Of a stretch of 64,000 bases of DNA, positions 11,615 through 22,045 are shown piece by piece. Source of the DNA: Septoria linicola (Eukaryota > Ascomycota > Dothideomycetes > Mycosphaerellales > Mycosphaerellaceae); NCBI GenBank assembly GCA_024114885.1, contig CP099419.1, forward strand, positions 310,001 to 374,000, written 5' to 3'. The position numbers and the translations under genes are program-made. The notes beneath the pieces were generated by a model. It worked only from the letters and a program-made list of their open reading frames with translations, searched no databases and had not been told where the DNA came from. Numbering within the stretch: position 1 is the first letter of the stretch; each line of letters starts with the position of its first letter.

Positions 11615-11920
11615 ATGTCCGATGATGGAGCTGCTGACCAGGCCGGAAACATCCTGAAACACCACCTCGAAGACTTCTTGCAGCGGAGAGAACCACCCAA
11701 GACGTTCTGCCCTTCAGAAGTTGCGAGAGCGCTGACGACAGATGAACTAAGGCAGCTTCAATTCCATGAGTGGCGAGACGCAATGCCGGCCATCCGTGGA
11801 GCTGCTTGGGCCTTGCGAGACGAGGGCCGATGTGAAATTGTGCAAAAGGGCAAATCGGTCGGCGACATTGGCCCAGAAGACGTTCGAGGACCCATCCGGA
11901 TCAGGCGCGCGGTAGATTGA
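11615..11920 (+). CDS. DUF3253 family protein
   Basis: A 101-residue single-exon protein (an in-frame upstream codon at 11570 would add 15 residues). The sequence follows the DUF3253 pattern: an N-terminal helix ending LEDFLQRR, then KTFCPSEVARAL, the Trp-containing HEWRDAMPAIRGAAWALRDEGRCEI segment, QKGKSV and the C-terminal GPIRIRR. DUF3253 is a small winged-helix-like family found in bacteria and fungi with no established function. I prefer the ATG at 11615 because homologous sequence begins shortly after it. There is no signal peptide or membrane segment. Confidence 0.85.
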   Translation: MSDDGAADQAGNILKHHLEDFLQRREPPKTFCPSEVARALTTDELRQLQFHEWRDAMPAIRGAAWALRDEGRCEIVQKGKSVGDIGPEDVRGPIRIRRAVD

Positions 11921-12216
11921 AAGCAGACCGCTTCGTGGTATGCGACCTCACTAAGACCGCGAGTCTCATGTCTGCAAGGAGCTGAAAGCTGCCGCATGCC
12001 TATGTCACCCCGGCATACGATTCCAGACACAATGCACCACGACCTATTCTCGGACTAATGTCACGATAGCTCTGCTACGCGAGGACTATGCAGCGATCGA
12101 CCCAGCATCAGGATTCGCTACACCGACCACACGTCAGTCCATCGCCTTCTGGCTACTTGCTTAGCACGTGGGAATGTTTGCAAAGCAACATGTGGACGAA
12201 GATAGTGTTGGGCACT

Positions 12217-14094
12217 CTAGCCCAGTTGCATGGCAGTAGGATCTAATCGATCTTCCTCACTCAACGGGTCTTTGAGATCCATGACCTGCTTCATCTGGCT
12301 CCCAATGCCCTTCCCGTCATTCATTGCGAAGCTGACCGACTTTGACGCCGGCCGCCAGATCATCTTTGCTGCAGGATGGTCGGAAAATGGCTCATGCTGC
12401 CCAGGCGTTTCAAACAGATTCTCACGATATGTCCCTTGCGGCACACAGTATTCCTGCCAAAACAATCCACGCTTGCGAAGCTCAGGTATCAGCAAGTCAA
12501 TCACATCTTCGAAGGTCTGCGGCATCAGCGCATATGCCTAGTTCATGGTCAGTGGCAAGACTTTCACGCTCGGTGTAGGGCGTACCTACGATATTGAATC
12601 CATCCACATCTCCTTCTCTCACTCACCTCTCCATCTCGTCAGCAACCTTCTCCGGCGTGCCAACACAAGTCGCGCCAAGCCCACCAACCATGATGTGCTC
12701 CGCCAACGTCTTCTTCGTCCACTTCCCACCGTTCACGTCCGGCGCACTCTTCAATAGTCCTTCGATATAACTTCGAATCGCATTACTCTCCACATACCTC
12801 AACTCCTCATCATCTCCATACGGAGCCATATCTACACCCGTCCAGCCACCGAACAAAGCCAACGCGCCTTCGTACGAACCATACTGGACATAATCCCGAT
12901 ACTTGGCCTCAGCTTCCTCCTGCGTTCGCCCCAACACCGGACAAAATTTGGCCAGGAACTTGATCCTGCTCGGATCCCTTCCCAAATCCGCTGCTTTGGC
13001 GCGAATATCCGCAATCGATTTCGCCACACTACTCGGCGCATGCGCACTCACAAAAATCGTTTCGGCGTGTTTCGCTGCGAATTCTTTCCCTGCTTTGCTC
13101 GTGCCTGCTTGCATAATCACTGGCGTACGTTGCGGTGAAGGTTGACAGAAATGTGGGCCGGGGACAGTGAAGTACTTCCCCACGTGGTTAATTTCTCGAA
13201 CCAGAGCCGGGTCTGTGTATGTTCCAGACTTACGGTCGAGTTTGACGGAGTCGCTGCGCCACGAGGCGTTCCAGAGTTTGTAGACGACGGACATGTATTC
13301 TTCGCAGATGGCGTAGCGTTCGTCATGGTCGGATTGGGAGTTGCCGTTTGTGAGGTTGCGGGCGGCGGAGTCGAGGTAGCCTGTGTGTTTCAGAAAATGT
13401 GTGTTAGTATGCTAAATTCTTGGTTGGGTATGCGTGGATGAAGCATAGCGTGCATACCTGTAACTACGTTCCAGCCTACGCGGCCATTGGTCAAATGATC
13501 GACTGTGCTCATTCTGCGAGCGAGGTGGTATGGCTGCTCGTAGCTGGTACTGATTGTTACACCGAAGCCTAGACTTGATGTTGCTGCTGCCATGGCTGGG
13601 ACGACGGAGAGGGGTTCGTTGACGGGCCATTGAGCTCCGGACTGGATCGCGGGTGTGAGATTCTTGGGCCCGCCGTAGACGTCGTAGCCTCCGAGGACGT
13701 CTGCTATGAACATGCCTTGGAAGTGGCCTTTCTCGAGGAGCTGGGCAAGGGAGATCCAATGTTGGATCGAGTTGAAGTTGGAAGACTTGTCGTCTGGGTG
13801 GCGCCAGAGGCCGGGTGACTGGTGGCCAGAGCACATTTCTACAAATGCGTTGAGGATGAGCTTCTTCTTTGGGGCCGCAGATGATTGTGCATGATCTTGT
13901 TCAATGTGTATGACATTGGTCCCATTCGAGGGTAGGGCTGTGCCATTGGTACTTGAATAGCCATTTGTCTGTGGATCTTGCTTCGGAACGGTTGGTTGAA
14001 GTTCAGATCGTTGTGCTTGCCGGCGTGGAGGTGTACCATTCGGCAACTTTGAACGATCACTCAAGCCGTTCGTTGTCCGCTGATCAACTGCCAT
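12217..14094 (-). pseudogene. FMN-dependent monooxygenase of the NtaA/SnaA/DszA type, interrupted by one in-frame TGA
   Basis: A bacterial-luciferase-fold, FMNH2-dependent monooxygenase related to the nitrilotriacetate monooxygenase A component. Exons 14094-13458, 13380-12590 and 12537-12217 (introns 77 and 52 nt) join in exact phase to 583 codons. Family signatures are FIADVLGGYDVYGG, SSLGFGVTISTSYEQPYHLARR, DHLTNGRVGWNVVTG, GKYFTVPGPH, QAGTSKAGKEFAAKHAETIF and, across the last intron, DGFNI/AYALMPQTFEDVIDLLIPELRKRG. The first about 70 residues are a low-complexity extension. The codon at 12625-12623 is TGA where the family normally has Trp (ER-W-V before the GDVDGFN segment). The same frame resumes perfectly after it, so this looks like one point mutation. 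No intron can remove it in frame. A truncated product would lack the last about 125 residues. Substrate is unknown. Confidence 0.88.
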
Positions 14095-14770
14095 GTTATC
14101 TCAATTCTTACACTGCTAAGATGTCGATGATTTGTTCATACAAGTTGGACATCAATGGTCCAAGGCCGATGTGGGAATGGCGTGCAACACCCCGGCAATC
14201 GTCGGCCCGAGTCATTGCCATCTCCTCTCACGATCCTTCCTCCTCCTTTCGCAACTTGTCGTAAAGAACTTGTTCTGCTTAAGCATCTGGCAATGGCATT
14301 AGTCCTTCCCGCAATACTACTCAGCGGTGACCTCTGCTCTCGTCCGACAGAAGAGCTCGGTCGGTTGGACTATTTGCAACGATCCCATTGCAAGCTTCGT
14401 TTCAACTTCTCGAAAGTCCATTCGTGAAGGATCACATCGTGGTGACGCTCACGGTAGCATGGACAACACGATTCTCGAGAAAGCGCGACAACCATATCGA
14501 CCTTGTGCTTCTGCTAACACGATCTCCATTATGGCGCCGTGCTATCACACGAAGTGCGTTGGTAGGTCCAGCAATTGTGGAGCTTGAAGAATTATTGCCA
14601 GCGCGTAGAATGTTTTTGTGCTCTTGCAATACTATTGCTCCTCGTCATCTCGAGTCTGAGTCTTCAAATCACTTCTCCCTCCACGTCTTTTGTACACTAC
14701 GCCTCTCACTTCGTCACAGACACCACGCCAGCAAGACTCGCGACCAAGCTCGCCACACAAAACCACAAAC
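14095..14770. other. Intergenic spacer, divergent promoters
   Basis: About 680 bases between the minus-strand monooxygenase and the plus-strand F-box gene. Small overlapping ORFs only. The last 100 bases form a pyrimidine-rich leader followed by a CA-rich stretch just before the F-box start codon. Confidence 0.45.
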
Positions 14771-16469
14771 ATGGAAGAATCGCCCAATGACATGAACCTC
14801 CCAGATGAGATACTGGAACACATTTTTGTGGAGCTGAAATTGCTCACACCTTCGGTGCTCGGACGGCAACAACACGAGCATCTGGGCACCCCGCATGATG
14901 ACCACGACACCAGGGCGAGAGATGGAGAAGTCGCGGGCGATGTGAATCTCGTGGAGAACAGAGTGAAGTTAAGGACGCTCGCATCAGTAGCGCGATGTTC
15001 GAGGCGCTTCGAGCGTATAGCTCGTCCACTTCTCTATTCTGTCTTCCCTGGGCAGCAGATTGTGATCTCCGCGAAGTTCCTGTCGACCATGCTCGCGCGT
15101 GCCGACCTGGCTTCCATCGTACAAAGCCTGCTGCTCAGAGAGGCCAGCGTTGGCGACGACAGGTATCCTCGGCACGGCTATGCTGCCTGGATCAATGGCA
15201 TCAGCCATGAGCCACTGTACCGCGAGCTCGCGCACTTCTACGGCAAGACATGGTACAGAACTGGTGGTCCCGGTATTGAGGACCTCGAATTTCTCTCCTT
15301 CTTCTACTCTGCACGAGGGTGACGGCCATCGACCTTACAGCCTCACCGGTCTGGAACCTCATGTACATGCCCGAACTATGCAAGAAGCTCCTCGCGGCAC
15401 CACCACCCCAACGCAACCAAATGCCATTGAGTCAACTACGGGTTCTGAGCCTTCGATTTGGAAAACCGGACTACACTGCCAATATTGAGCTTTTCCAGCC
15501 ACTCATTAAGCTGCCCACGATTGAGACGTTGACACTATACCGATTCACGGCAGACGACACGAAACCTTTTAGTCAAATGCCACAGCTATGGAGCCTAAAC
15601 CTGTGGCGATGCATGATACCCACAGCGTCGATCTGTGAGGCGCTCAGCAGCCTGCCAAACTTGTAGACCTCAAGGTAGTGTGGGCTGGATATCGCGTTAA
15701 CCGCTCAGCTATCGGTATCACCATCAGTTACGCGGATTTTGCCACTGCTATATGCCAACGCACGAAAGGACTGAAGCGCTTTGTGCCAGATGTCCGCCAA
15801 GTGGTAGCTCTTGGCGTAGTCACTTGCATGGACCAGGAGCGAGAAGACACGCTTGACCTGTCATCGCATCAGTCCTTGGAAGAGGTTACATTGGCAGGAT
15901 GTGCATTCTGGACTGTGGCAAGCGAAGGAGAGAATACACAAATACGGACATCCTCGCGGCTTCACAGAATCTTGCCTGCCTCGCTGAGACGCTTAGCCAT
16001 CTTGACGAATCGAGAGGCATCTGGTCGGATTCCAGACACCGATCTTGTCGTGCCCGACATTCTATCGCTGGTGATACAGGATCCGTCAGCTCTACAGTCT
16101 ATACATATCGATGGGCAGATCAAAGTGTCAGATTGGCACGACTCCGAAGGTCTTCAAGGCGACCAGAGATTTCTGGAGAAGGCAGGATGGCAAAAGTGTG
16201 ACGCGATCAATGACTCGATGGTAATAAGAATCAGCCCAGCTATCAGCACCACAACCGCCGAGCAAGAGACAATTTTGGGACCATACAGCAGATTCTGGGC
16301 ACCCGGCTACACGAATGTAACCACAAAGCTGGAAAGAGTGGGTGATGATGAGCTGTCCTCGGAACAGCGAACGGCATGGGAAGAGGAGCTGGAGCAGAGG
16401 GCCAGCAGACAGACTACTCCAACGGCAGACGACCTGACAACCGCATTCGCCACGCTACAAACTGCATAA
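14771..16469 (+). pseudogene. F-box/leucine-rich-repeat-like gene with two apparent 1-nt frameshifts
   Basis: The N-terminus MEESPNDMNLPDEILEHIFVEL is an F-box start (LPxEIL..IF), which would recruit Skp1 for SCF ubiquitin ligases. A long leucine-rich region follows. Three consecutive frames carry it: 14771 to about 15319, about 15319-15663, and about 15660-16469. At the first junction (GGG at 15317-15319), one extra G would join EFLSFFYSARG to VTAIDLTASPVW. At the second (TTGTAG at 15661-15666), one extra G would join ALSSLPNL to VDLKVVWAGY, an unbroken LRR. Both lesions are therefore apparent single-G deletions in short G runs. For the first, a 65-nt intron (15253-15317, GTACAG...CACGAG with a good pyrimidine tract) is an alternative; for the second I find none. 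About 566 residues if repaired. Confidence 0.75.
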
Positions 16470-17229
16470 TCGCTCGGTGCATCAGAGACTTGCGGTACGC
16501 AGCAGAAAGAAATACGTCCACATCATCGTATTGGCTGTGGGGAGTGATCGATCTACGAACCGCATCATATCATTGCCCTGTGCATAGGTACCACGCCCAC
16601 CCCAGACCTTAAACCTTGCGAAAGGTAAGCAAGTCTTGCGTATATCTCACGACATATCGAGTATAAATAGAAATCTGGGTCCACGTTCAATCGACGACGA
16701 GTCGATGCCCTCGCGCAATAAGTCCAGTACGTCTAGACATGAACTCTTAGATGCCGTACAAGGTCCTTACAGCTCCTTCCAACGGGGTCCACAATCTGAG
16801 TTTCTCGAGCGGGATTATAGCAATGTCGGAGAAAATTAGAAATCGGCGGATCAAAACGACGGGCAAGGTATTTTTACTACGCACAGCAGTCAATCGCCTC
16901 TCAGTTATAGAGTTCTCCACATCGGAACTCTCATCCAGCAGCGTTGACGTAAAGAAGCCTGTCTAGGTTTCTCGCGTTGCACCCGTCCTCGCCGGCCAAT
17001 CCTTGCTCAACAACGGTGACGAGCACAATCACAGGAACGTGACAATCACTCACCCTGTCATGGAGACCGCAGTTGTAGCCGCCACCCTCCACATCAAGGA
17101 CAAGGCCCTGTGAATACGAAGAGAGCACGATTCCACACCTTGGAAGAGGAGGCTGAGTCGCCGCCCTTCAACAAAATGACAAACAAATAGAGTGACCAGG
17201 AAGACCTCGTCATGGAGGTCGCGCGACGG

Positions 17230-17235
17230 TATAAA
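17230..17235 (+). promoter_or_regulatory. TATA box of the small secreted protein gene
   Basis: TATAAA in the context GACGGTATAAAGCACG lies about 155 bases upstream of the ATG at 17390, a normal distance for a fungal gene with a 100-base leader. Position and match support it; nothing else does. Confidence 0.45.
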
Positions 17236-17276
17236 GCACGAGTGCTTGCAGTCCTTTGATCGAGCCCACTCCTCAT

Positions 17277-17330
17277 CAGCACTTTCATCAATCACTACAG
17301 CATCACTTTCATCAATCACTACAGCATCAC
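17277..17330 (+). repeat. 24-bp tandem duplication in the 5' leader
   Basis: Units 17277-17300 and 17301-17324 differ at one base, and a partial third copy (CATCAC) follows. Each unit carries CATCAATCACTACAG. It lies between the TATA box and the start codon of the small secreted protein, so it is probably transcribed leader. Confidence 0.7.
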
Positions 17331-17389
17331 TCGCTACAATACCAGCTGCCATAACACCAAATCAGCACCAGCTTCCTCAAGTAGCAAAC

Positions 17390-17840
17390 ATGAAATTCGC
17401 TATCGTCGCCGTCGCCTTCGCGACCACGTAAGCTCACTGCCTCAAACCCCTCTCACAGCACGGCTAACGGTGATGTTGAAGTGTTATCGCTGTTGCCACG
17501 CCCCAGAACTTCGGTCAGGCCTGCGATAGTGACCAAAACGGTTGCTATGCACATCAGTGCACATGCGACTCATACAACTACCAGACGGGACAATATGAGC
17601 AGGACGATTCCCTTGGCACTCGAGCTTGTAACCTTTTACACCAGTCGTACCCCAATCTCGTAAGCGTCTGAAATGATATGGGCAACGAGTAGGGTTTTAC
17701 TAAAGTCGCGGCAGTACTTCAAAATTGGCAGTGGCTGCGTCGATCGCGACCAACGTGGTGTTGAGCCGAACGGGTTCAACAACGCTTGCCAGCAGGTTGC
17801 AGGTCCCGGTGCTTACACCCGGCCAAATTGCTTGTACTAG
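17390..17840 (+). CDS. Small secreted cysteine-rich protein (effector-like), three short exons
   Basis: Exons 17390-17427, 17482-17659 and 17706-17840 (introns 54 and 46 nt, both GTAAGC donors; the first has a CTAAC branch site) join in exact phase to 116 residues ending at TAG. The N-terminus is a signal peptide (MKFAIVAVAFATTVIAVATP). The mature part has eight cysteines: ACDSDQNGC, AHQCTCDS, RACNLL, GSGCVDRD, NACQQV and the C-terminal NCLY. Small size, secretion signal and an even cysteine number fit a disulfide-stabilised apoplastic protein of the kind plant-associated fungi secrete, but I do not recognise a family and no function should be assumed. The last exon is the least certain part; without it the frame would stop four codons into intron 2, leaving only five cysteines. 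TATA box and duplicated leader lie upstream. Confidence 0.8.
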
Positions 17841-18034
17841 ATGTATGAGAAGGCGAAGGTCAGGGCGTGGGGGAGGCGCGAATATCTCCAGAGCATTGTA
17901 TCCTACACACATGAGAACTGCGCTATCATAGGGTATTATTTCAAGGCTTGAGCATCACCCTCCTGTCGGCGTTTCTATTGAAACACAGCACTCGCTCTGC
18001 ACGATCGTCGTTACGGTCGAATGAGATCTTCGCA

Positions 18035-19229
18035 TTATGGCTGGATCTGGCATACACTACTCTGTCGTGTCTCGTCCCTGATGCCTCGAAGAAACGGCAT
18101 CAACGGGGCTCCACCAACTCCCTTCAACTCCCCCTTCGGCTTCGTCACTCCCTCACACAGACTCTGACTCGCTTTCTTCCGCGCCGCTTCTCGAGCTGGA
18201 ATCACGATGTATCGACTCACGATCTGGATGTGCTTACTCCTGAACAGCTCCAGCTCCTCCACACAGCCATTATATGCTTGCTGAAGCTTTTCGTCCTCAG
18301 CATTATCAAGCACAACCTGGCGAGTACTGGCCGATTCTTCCGTAGCTTGCAAGAACCGAGCATGTGGCCCTGGCATATACTCTCGCATGCGTGCAGCGAA
18401 GTCGCTGCTATGCTCGATACCTAGAGCAGCATCAAAGAATTGGAACAGACTTGACTGACCTGCGTTTGCTCCAGCGAGCTTCAGATATGTGTTTCCGTTG
18501 TCGAAACTAATGCCTTTCGCTAGTCTGTCGTCGATGCCGCCCGCCAGTAATGGGCGTAGCTGTTCGTACCAGATCGTTGGAACGAAGCGTCTGTTGAGCT
18601 TTTGTAGGAGTGCTATCAAGTGCTGGATCGTGTGCTTGGCGGATGTGAGAGTGTCGATGAGAGCTGCGGCATCGCCAAAGGCCACTGCATTGCTTGCGAC
18701 AAGAAGTCTTCCCATCGTTGGACCAGCTGAGGCTTCCATGGCAGCGCAAATCATATGAAACCATCGCTCGTCTGACGTTCCAGTGAAGCTACGGCAAACT
18801 TCTAGATTGTCGATGTCAAATCCTGAGTTTGCGCCTACCACGAGTTTGGTGTTCCACAAGATCAATGCCGTGTACGTGATCACAGGAGGCATCTCGACAT
18901 GTTTGCAAACAGCGAGAAGTGGCTCTTCAGGCTGCTGGAACAATGCTTTCTGGTGTATCGCCAGTCCAGATATATGTTGAGACGAGGTAGGACAGTATGC
19001 TATAAGCTCGGCGCCAGTTGTTCTCGGGCTCCAGATTGGCAGTATTGAGGACTTTGAGTTTCCTGACATGCCGTCTGATCATTCGTCTCGTAATTTCTGT
19101 AGGCAAATTGTCGCAGAGGTCTTCCTAGGCATCGTAATATCGTGGTAGGCGAGACGATGGCAGAACACTGGGAATGAAGCCAGTCGTGCGTGAAAGTGTA
19201 GACCGCGATAGGTTCAGAGAATCGTTCAT
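18035..19229 (-). pseudogene. Indoleamine 2,3-dioxygenase-like gene with a nonsense codon and a frameshift
   Basis: Heme dioxygenase that opens the indole ring of tryptophan in the first step of the kynurenine route. The reading begins at the ATG at 19229 and shows the IDO N-terminal signature GFIPSVLPSSRLPRYYDA, then TAG (19127-19125) exactly where Trp is expected, then EDLCDNLP. It continues through NLEPENNWRRAYSILSYLVSTYIW. Around 18925-18945 the frame must change by one base (an apparent 1-nt insertion) to reach EPLLAVCKHVEMPPVITY. The rest is intact to 18035: GANSGFDIDNLEVCRSFTG, RRFVPTIWYEQLRP, LAGANAGQSSLFQFFD, MREYMPGPHARFL and the proximal-heme-ligand region FRSKHIQIVSRYIVIPA. The span is 1195 nt, i.e. 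398 codons plus one base, consistent with a single insertion. It is probably non-functional unless both lesions are errors. Confidence 0.88.
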
Positions 19230-20581
19230 GCTGTGGTATGAAATGCTCAATGTGGGCTTCAGTCGTGTGTCTAGCTTTAAGGTGTATGCATGCATCGCGT
19301 AGGGCGCATATGCCACTAGCCCAAAGCCACAAACTCAAGACTTGGCCTACGACACGTTCGTGTTCCAGAAGCAAGACGAGTTCGCCCTTCGAGTCTCACA
19401 GAAGACTAGAGTAGCACTGCATGAATGCCGCCAGCATGGATAGATACTTTGAGCCCAGCCGCGTAAGGTCATGATGGTGGCCAAGGTGCTTCTATTGCTA
19501 TGGGAGCGACTGTCCACATGCTCCATCCCGAGATTTAGAGATCTTCTCCTGGGCAGATCTCAAGCTTGAGGGCCGCTCAGTAGTCTATGAGACCACCGAG
19601 GGTGTATCGAATGATTTGACGAACGCCAGAAATACCTTCGAAGTGCTTCGTAGATATCATCTCAACATTGAAGAACAGCTCGGTCCCTCTAGGACGGAAG
19701 GGATCAGCAGCGCGAGCTGCACCCGTGATCGCGAAGCATATTCGGATGCCACCATCGAAGGGTTTGTCAAAGTTCCTGCGAGAACGTTAGCCTTACAAGT
19801 ATCGCTTAGAAAGAATACCGCGCGAGACTCTTACTCGACCAATGTTACGAAATCGTCTTCGACTGGTCTCTCCGCAACTTCTCGAGGGTCGTCGCCATTT
19901 TCCGTTCTGAGACTGCACAATTCGGCAGAGTCGTCGAAATGAAGCGGGAACTGCAAATCGATCGGATTTTCGTAAGGGAATGGACATTCTGGAACGATCG
20001 CAGTGCAAATCTGAGAAGGCTGAATGTGCAAGTCAGCATATCAGTCACATTTAAAAGCGTCTCCTTGAGATACCTGCATCTTCTAGGCCTTTTGACTGGT
20101 TGTTGCCAGATCTGACTTATTCTGGAGTGAGGTGCAGCAGGAGAATTTGTTATGACCTGCCTACGTAGGATAGTGCGATATCTCAGTCGTCTTTGTTAGT
20201 CACTTGTGGCTGTCGACTCGTATCGCTGGTGATACTCTTCGAGGGTAGTGAGACTATTGGCACTCACCAGCATCAAGTACAGTCGGTGATCGCAAGGCAG
20301 TGCTAAAAGAACACGACTCACTACGAACAGCAGAGCTTTCTGTAAGCCATACATCGTGATGCCGCGTGGGACAAGCATTAGCTTTTGGTCAACCCTGGTT
20401 GCTGAATGACTCAATAGCAGGCCATATATTCGCCCCAATTTGGCGGATATTAGTCACGGTCTAATTGGAAGCCTTGAGACTGCTTATGTTCGAAGCTGTC
20501 GAAGACCGTTTATGTTTGGTTCTCATGCCTGAAAGATTCCAAATCTCACTCGGTGTTGGTGGTCAGAACTGTACCGTGTGA
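19230..20581. other. Intergenic spacer, no supported gene
   Basis: About 1.35 kb. A 108-codon ORF (19616-19942, plus) has an ordinary-looking composition but no motif and no extension that I can defend. It could be the remnant of another decayed gene, since both neighbours are broken. No repeat or RNA gene is seen. Confidence 0.4.
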
Positions 20582-22045
20582 CTACTTGCGCGGATTCTCG
20601 CCGTAAGGTGCGCCAGTGCAGTTGAACCCAAATGGATCAACCACACTATCACAAAGATACTGCGAAGGTAGAGTACCATTCACAGTGTCCACAATGCCGC
20701 CCATGCCCTCGATCGTGAAGCCAGTGCAAGGCGCAGTAGCACTACACTGCATCTCTCCAATGACATCGCTTGTAGAGGTTCCGGACCAATTCTTCAGCGT
20801 CAGATCCCGAATATTGAATTCCGATGTCCCACAGTTACCGCTCGCGGAGTTGTAAGAGGTACACTGAGTAATGGCGAAGATTCCACTGGCATTCTTCAAT
20901 TTGAAGTCCTCGAAAGTCATGTTGGCGGCATAGCCAAGACCACCTCCGCCTCCATTTGGTGCGTAGCCTGTGCTGATTCCTGTCCAGGTCTTGATGTAAA
21001 CACCGTATCGCATGTGGTTGATAGTGATGTTGCGTGCTGTGATGTTTTCAATTCGCTCAAACACATCATCGTACTGCCCAATGCTGCCGATCGCGACTCC
21101 GAGACCAGTGTAGAAGTCGCAGTCCTCGATCAGAATGTTCGTGCTATTTGCCTTTGCGGAAAATCGAGTCGTCCCCGTTGTCGACAGTCCAGCGCCGGAA
21201 AGTGATGTTATTGGCGTAGATAGTATCGGCTCCATCGGTCTAGAATCACTGTGAGCACAAGTTCCCTAGACGTCAGTAGCAATTACACTTACGTTGAGGG
21301 AAGAGAAGTCGAATCCGACCGCCTGGCTCGTGTCGGTGCTGTTAATGTAGATATCCTCAAGCAGCACGTTCTCGGAGTGTATGATTGTCATGGTCCACTG
21401 TCCTCGGTCAGCACATAGGAGCCAGCCAGGGCCAGATCATCTGCTACGTACCATCTGACTTTGCACAAAACGAATGCCCTCGAAGTAGCTATCTTTTGTG
21501 CCTGTGATAGTGATGCTGTGCGGTCGTCCAGGGTAGTTGTTCGTTCCGTCGATGAAGTCGTACCACACCTGGCCGTTACCTACACTCGTCAGCAAATGCT
21601 CATGTCTTAGTATGGGGCACACAGGCGACATACCATCGAGAGTGCCATAGCCAAAACCGTTCCAGTTTACACTCTCTCCTCCAAACAACCAAGCAGAAGA
21701 CTGGTTCTGATACCCAACAGGCAGAGAATGGTTCAGCCAGTAGCTGATATTGGTGTCCCACAGTAGCGTTCCGTGAAGATCGATATCGACATTCCGTAGG
21801 CCGGTCGTGTTCATGACTGACTTCACATGGTACGTTTCGTTCTTGAACACGATCCTGCCGCGTTTGGCGCCATTGTTGTGCCCACACTCCTGGAAAGCTT
21901 CGAGAATTGCTGGAGCTGAATCATTCTTCCCGGCTGGCTCGATAACACAGCGCAATTCGGCTTCCTGTTCATAGCTCGGTGGGCTGGTTGGAATTGAAAG
22001 GGCCGGAAGTATTTGTAGTAAGCACGCTGCTATGGTGAGCTTCAT
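20582..22045 (-). pseudogene. Secreted glycoside hydrolase family 28 (exo-polygalacturonase-like) with a 1-nt insertion
   Basis: Pectin-degrading right-handed beta-helix enzyme. Exons 22045-21634, 21579-21452, 21397-21293 and 21239-20582 (introns 54, 54 and 53 nt) are in phase. The last exon is one base too long: an AAAA run on the plus strand at 21160-21163 (TTTT on the coding strand) should be three. Before it the frame reads NGDDSIF and soon stops; after it AKANSTNILIEDCDFYTGLGVAIGSIG is open to the end. With the extra base removed, 433 residues. A signal peptide (MKLTIAACLLQILPALS) is present. GH28 landmarks: NTDGAD across intron 3, NGDDSI, GLGVAIGS where most members have GHG, and YGVYIKTW where most have RIK. 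Those two substitutions suggest an exo-acting or rhamnogalacturonan-type clade. Many N-glycosylation sites are present. Confidence 0.88.

Larger units (their letters stand above)
16470..17389. other. Intergenic spacer and promoter of the small secreted protein
   Basis: About 900 bases without a supported gene. It contains TATAAATAG near 16663, not assignable to a gene, and at the right end the TATA box and 24-bp duplication described separately. ORFs of about 65-100 codons on both strands are uninformative. Confidence 0.45.

Noticed and set aside
12538..12627. Intron starting at the GTGAGT that overlaps the TGA in the monooxygenase gene
   Set aside because: Every available acceptor gives the wrong phase and loses AYALMPQTFEDV; the shorter intron 12589-12538 fits the family exactly and leaves the TGA in place.
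19125..19135. Intron acceptor CCTAG in the indoleamine dioxygenase gene
   Set aside because: The frame before and after the TAG is the same and the missing residue is the conserved Trp, so a nonsense codon explains it better than an intron.
19616..19942. 108-codon ORF between the indoleamine dioxygenase and GH28 genes
   Set aside because: No recognisable domain or extension; may be a remnant but cannot be supported.
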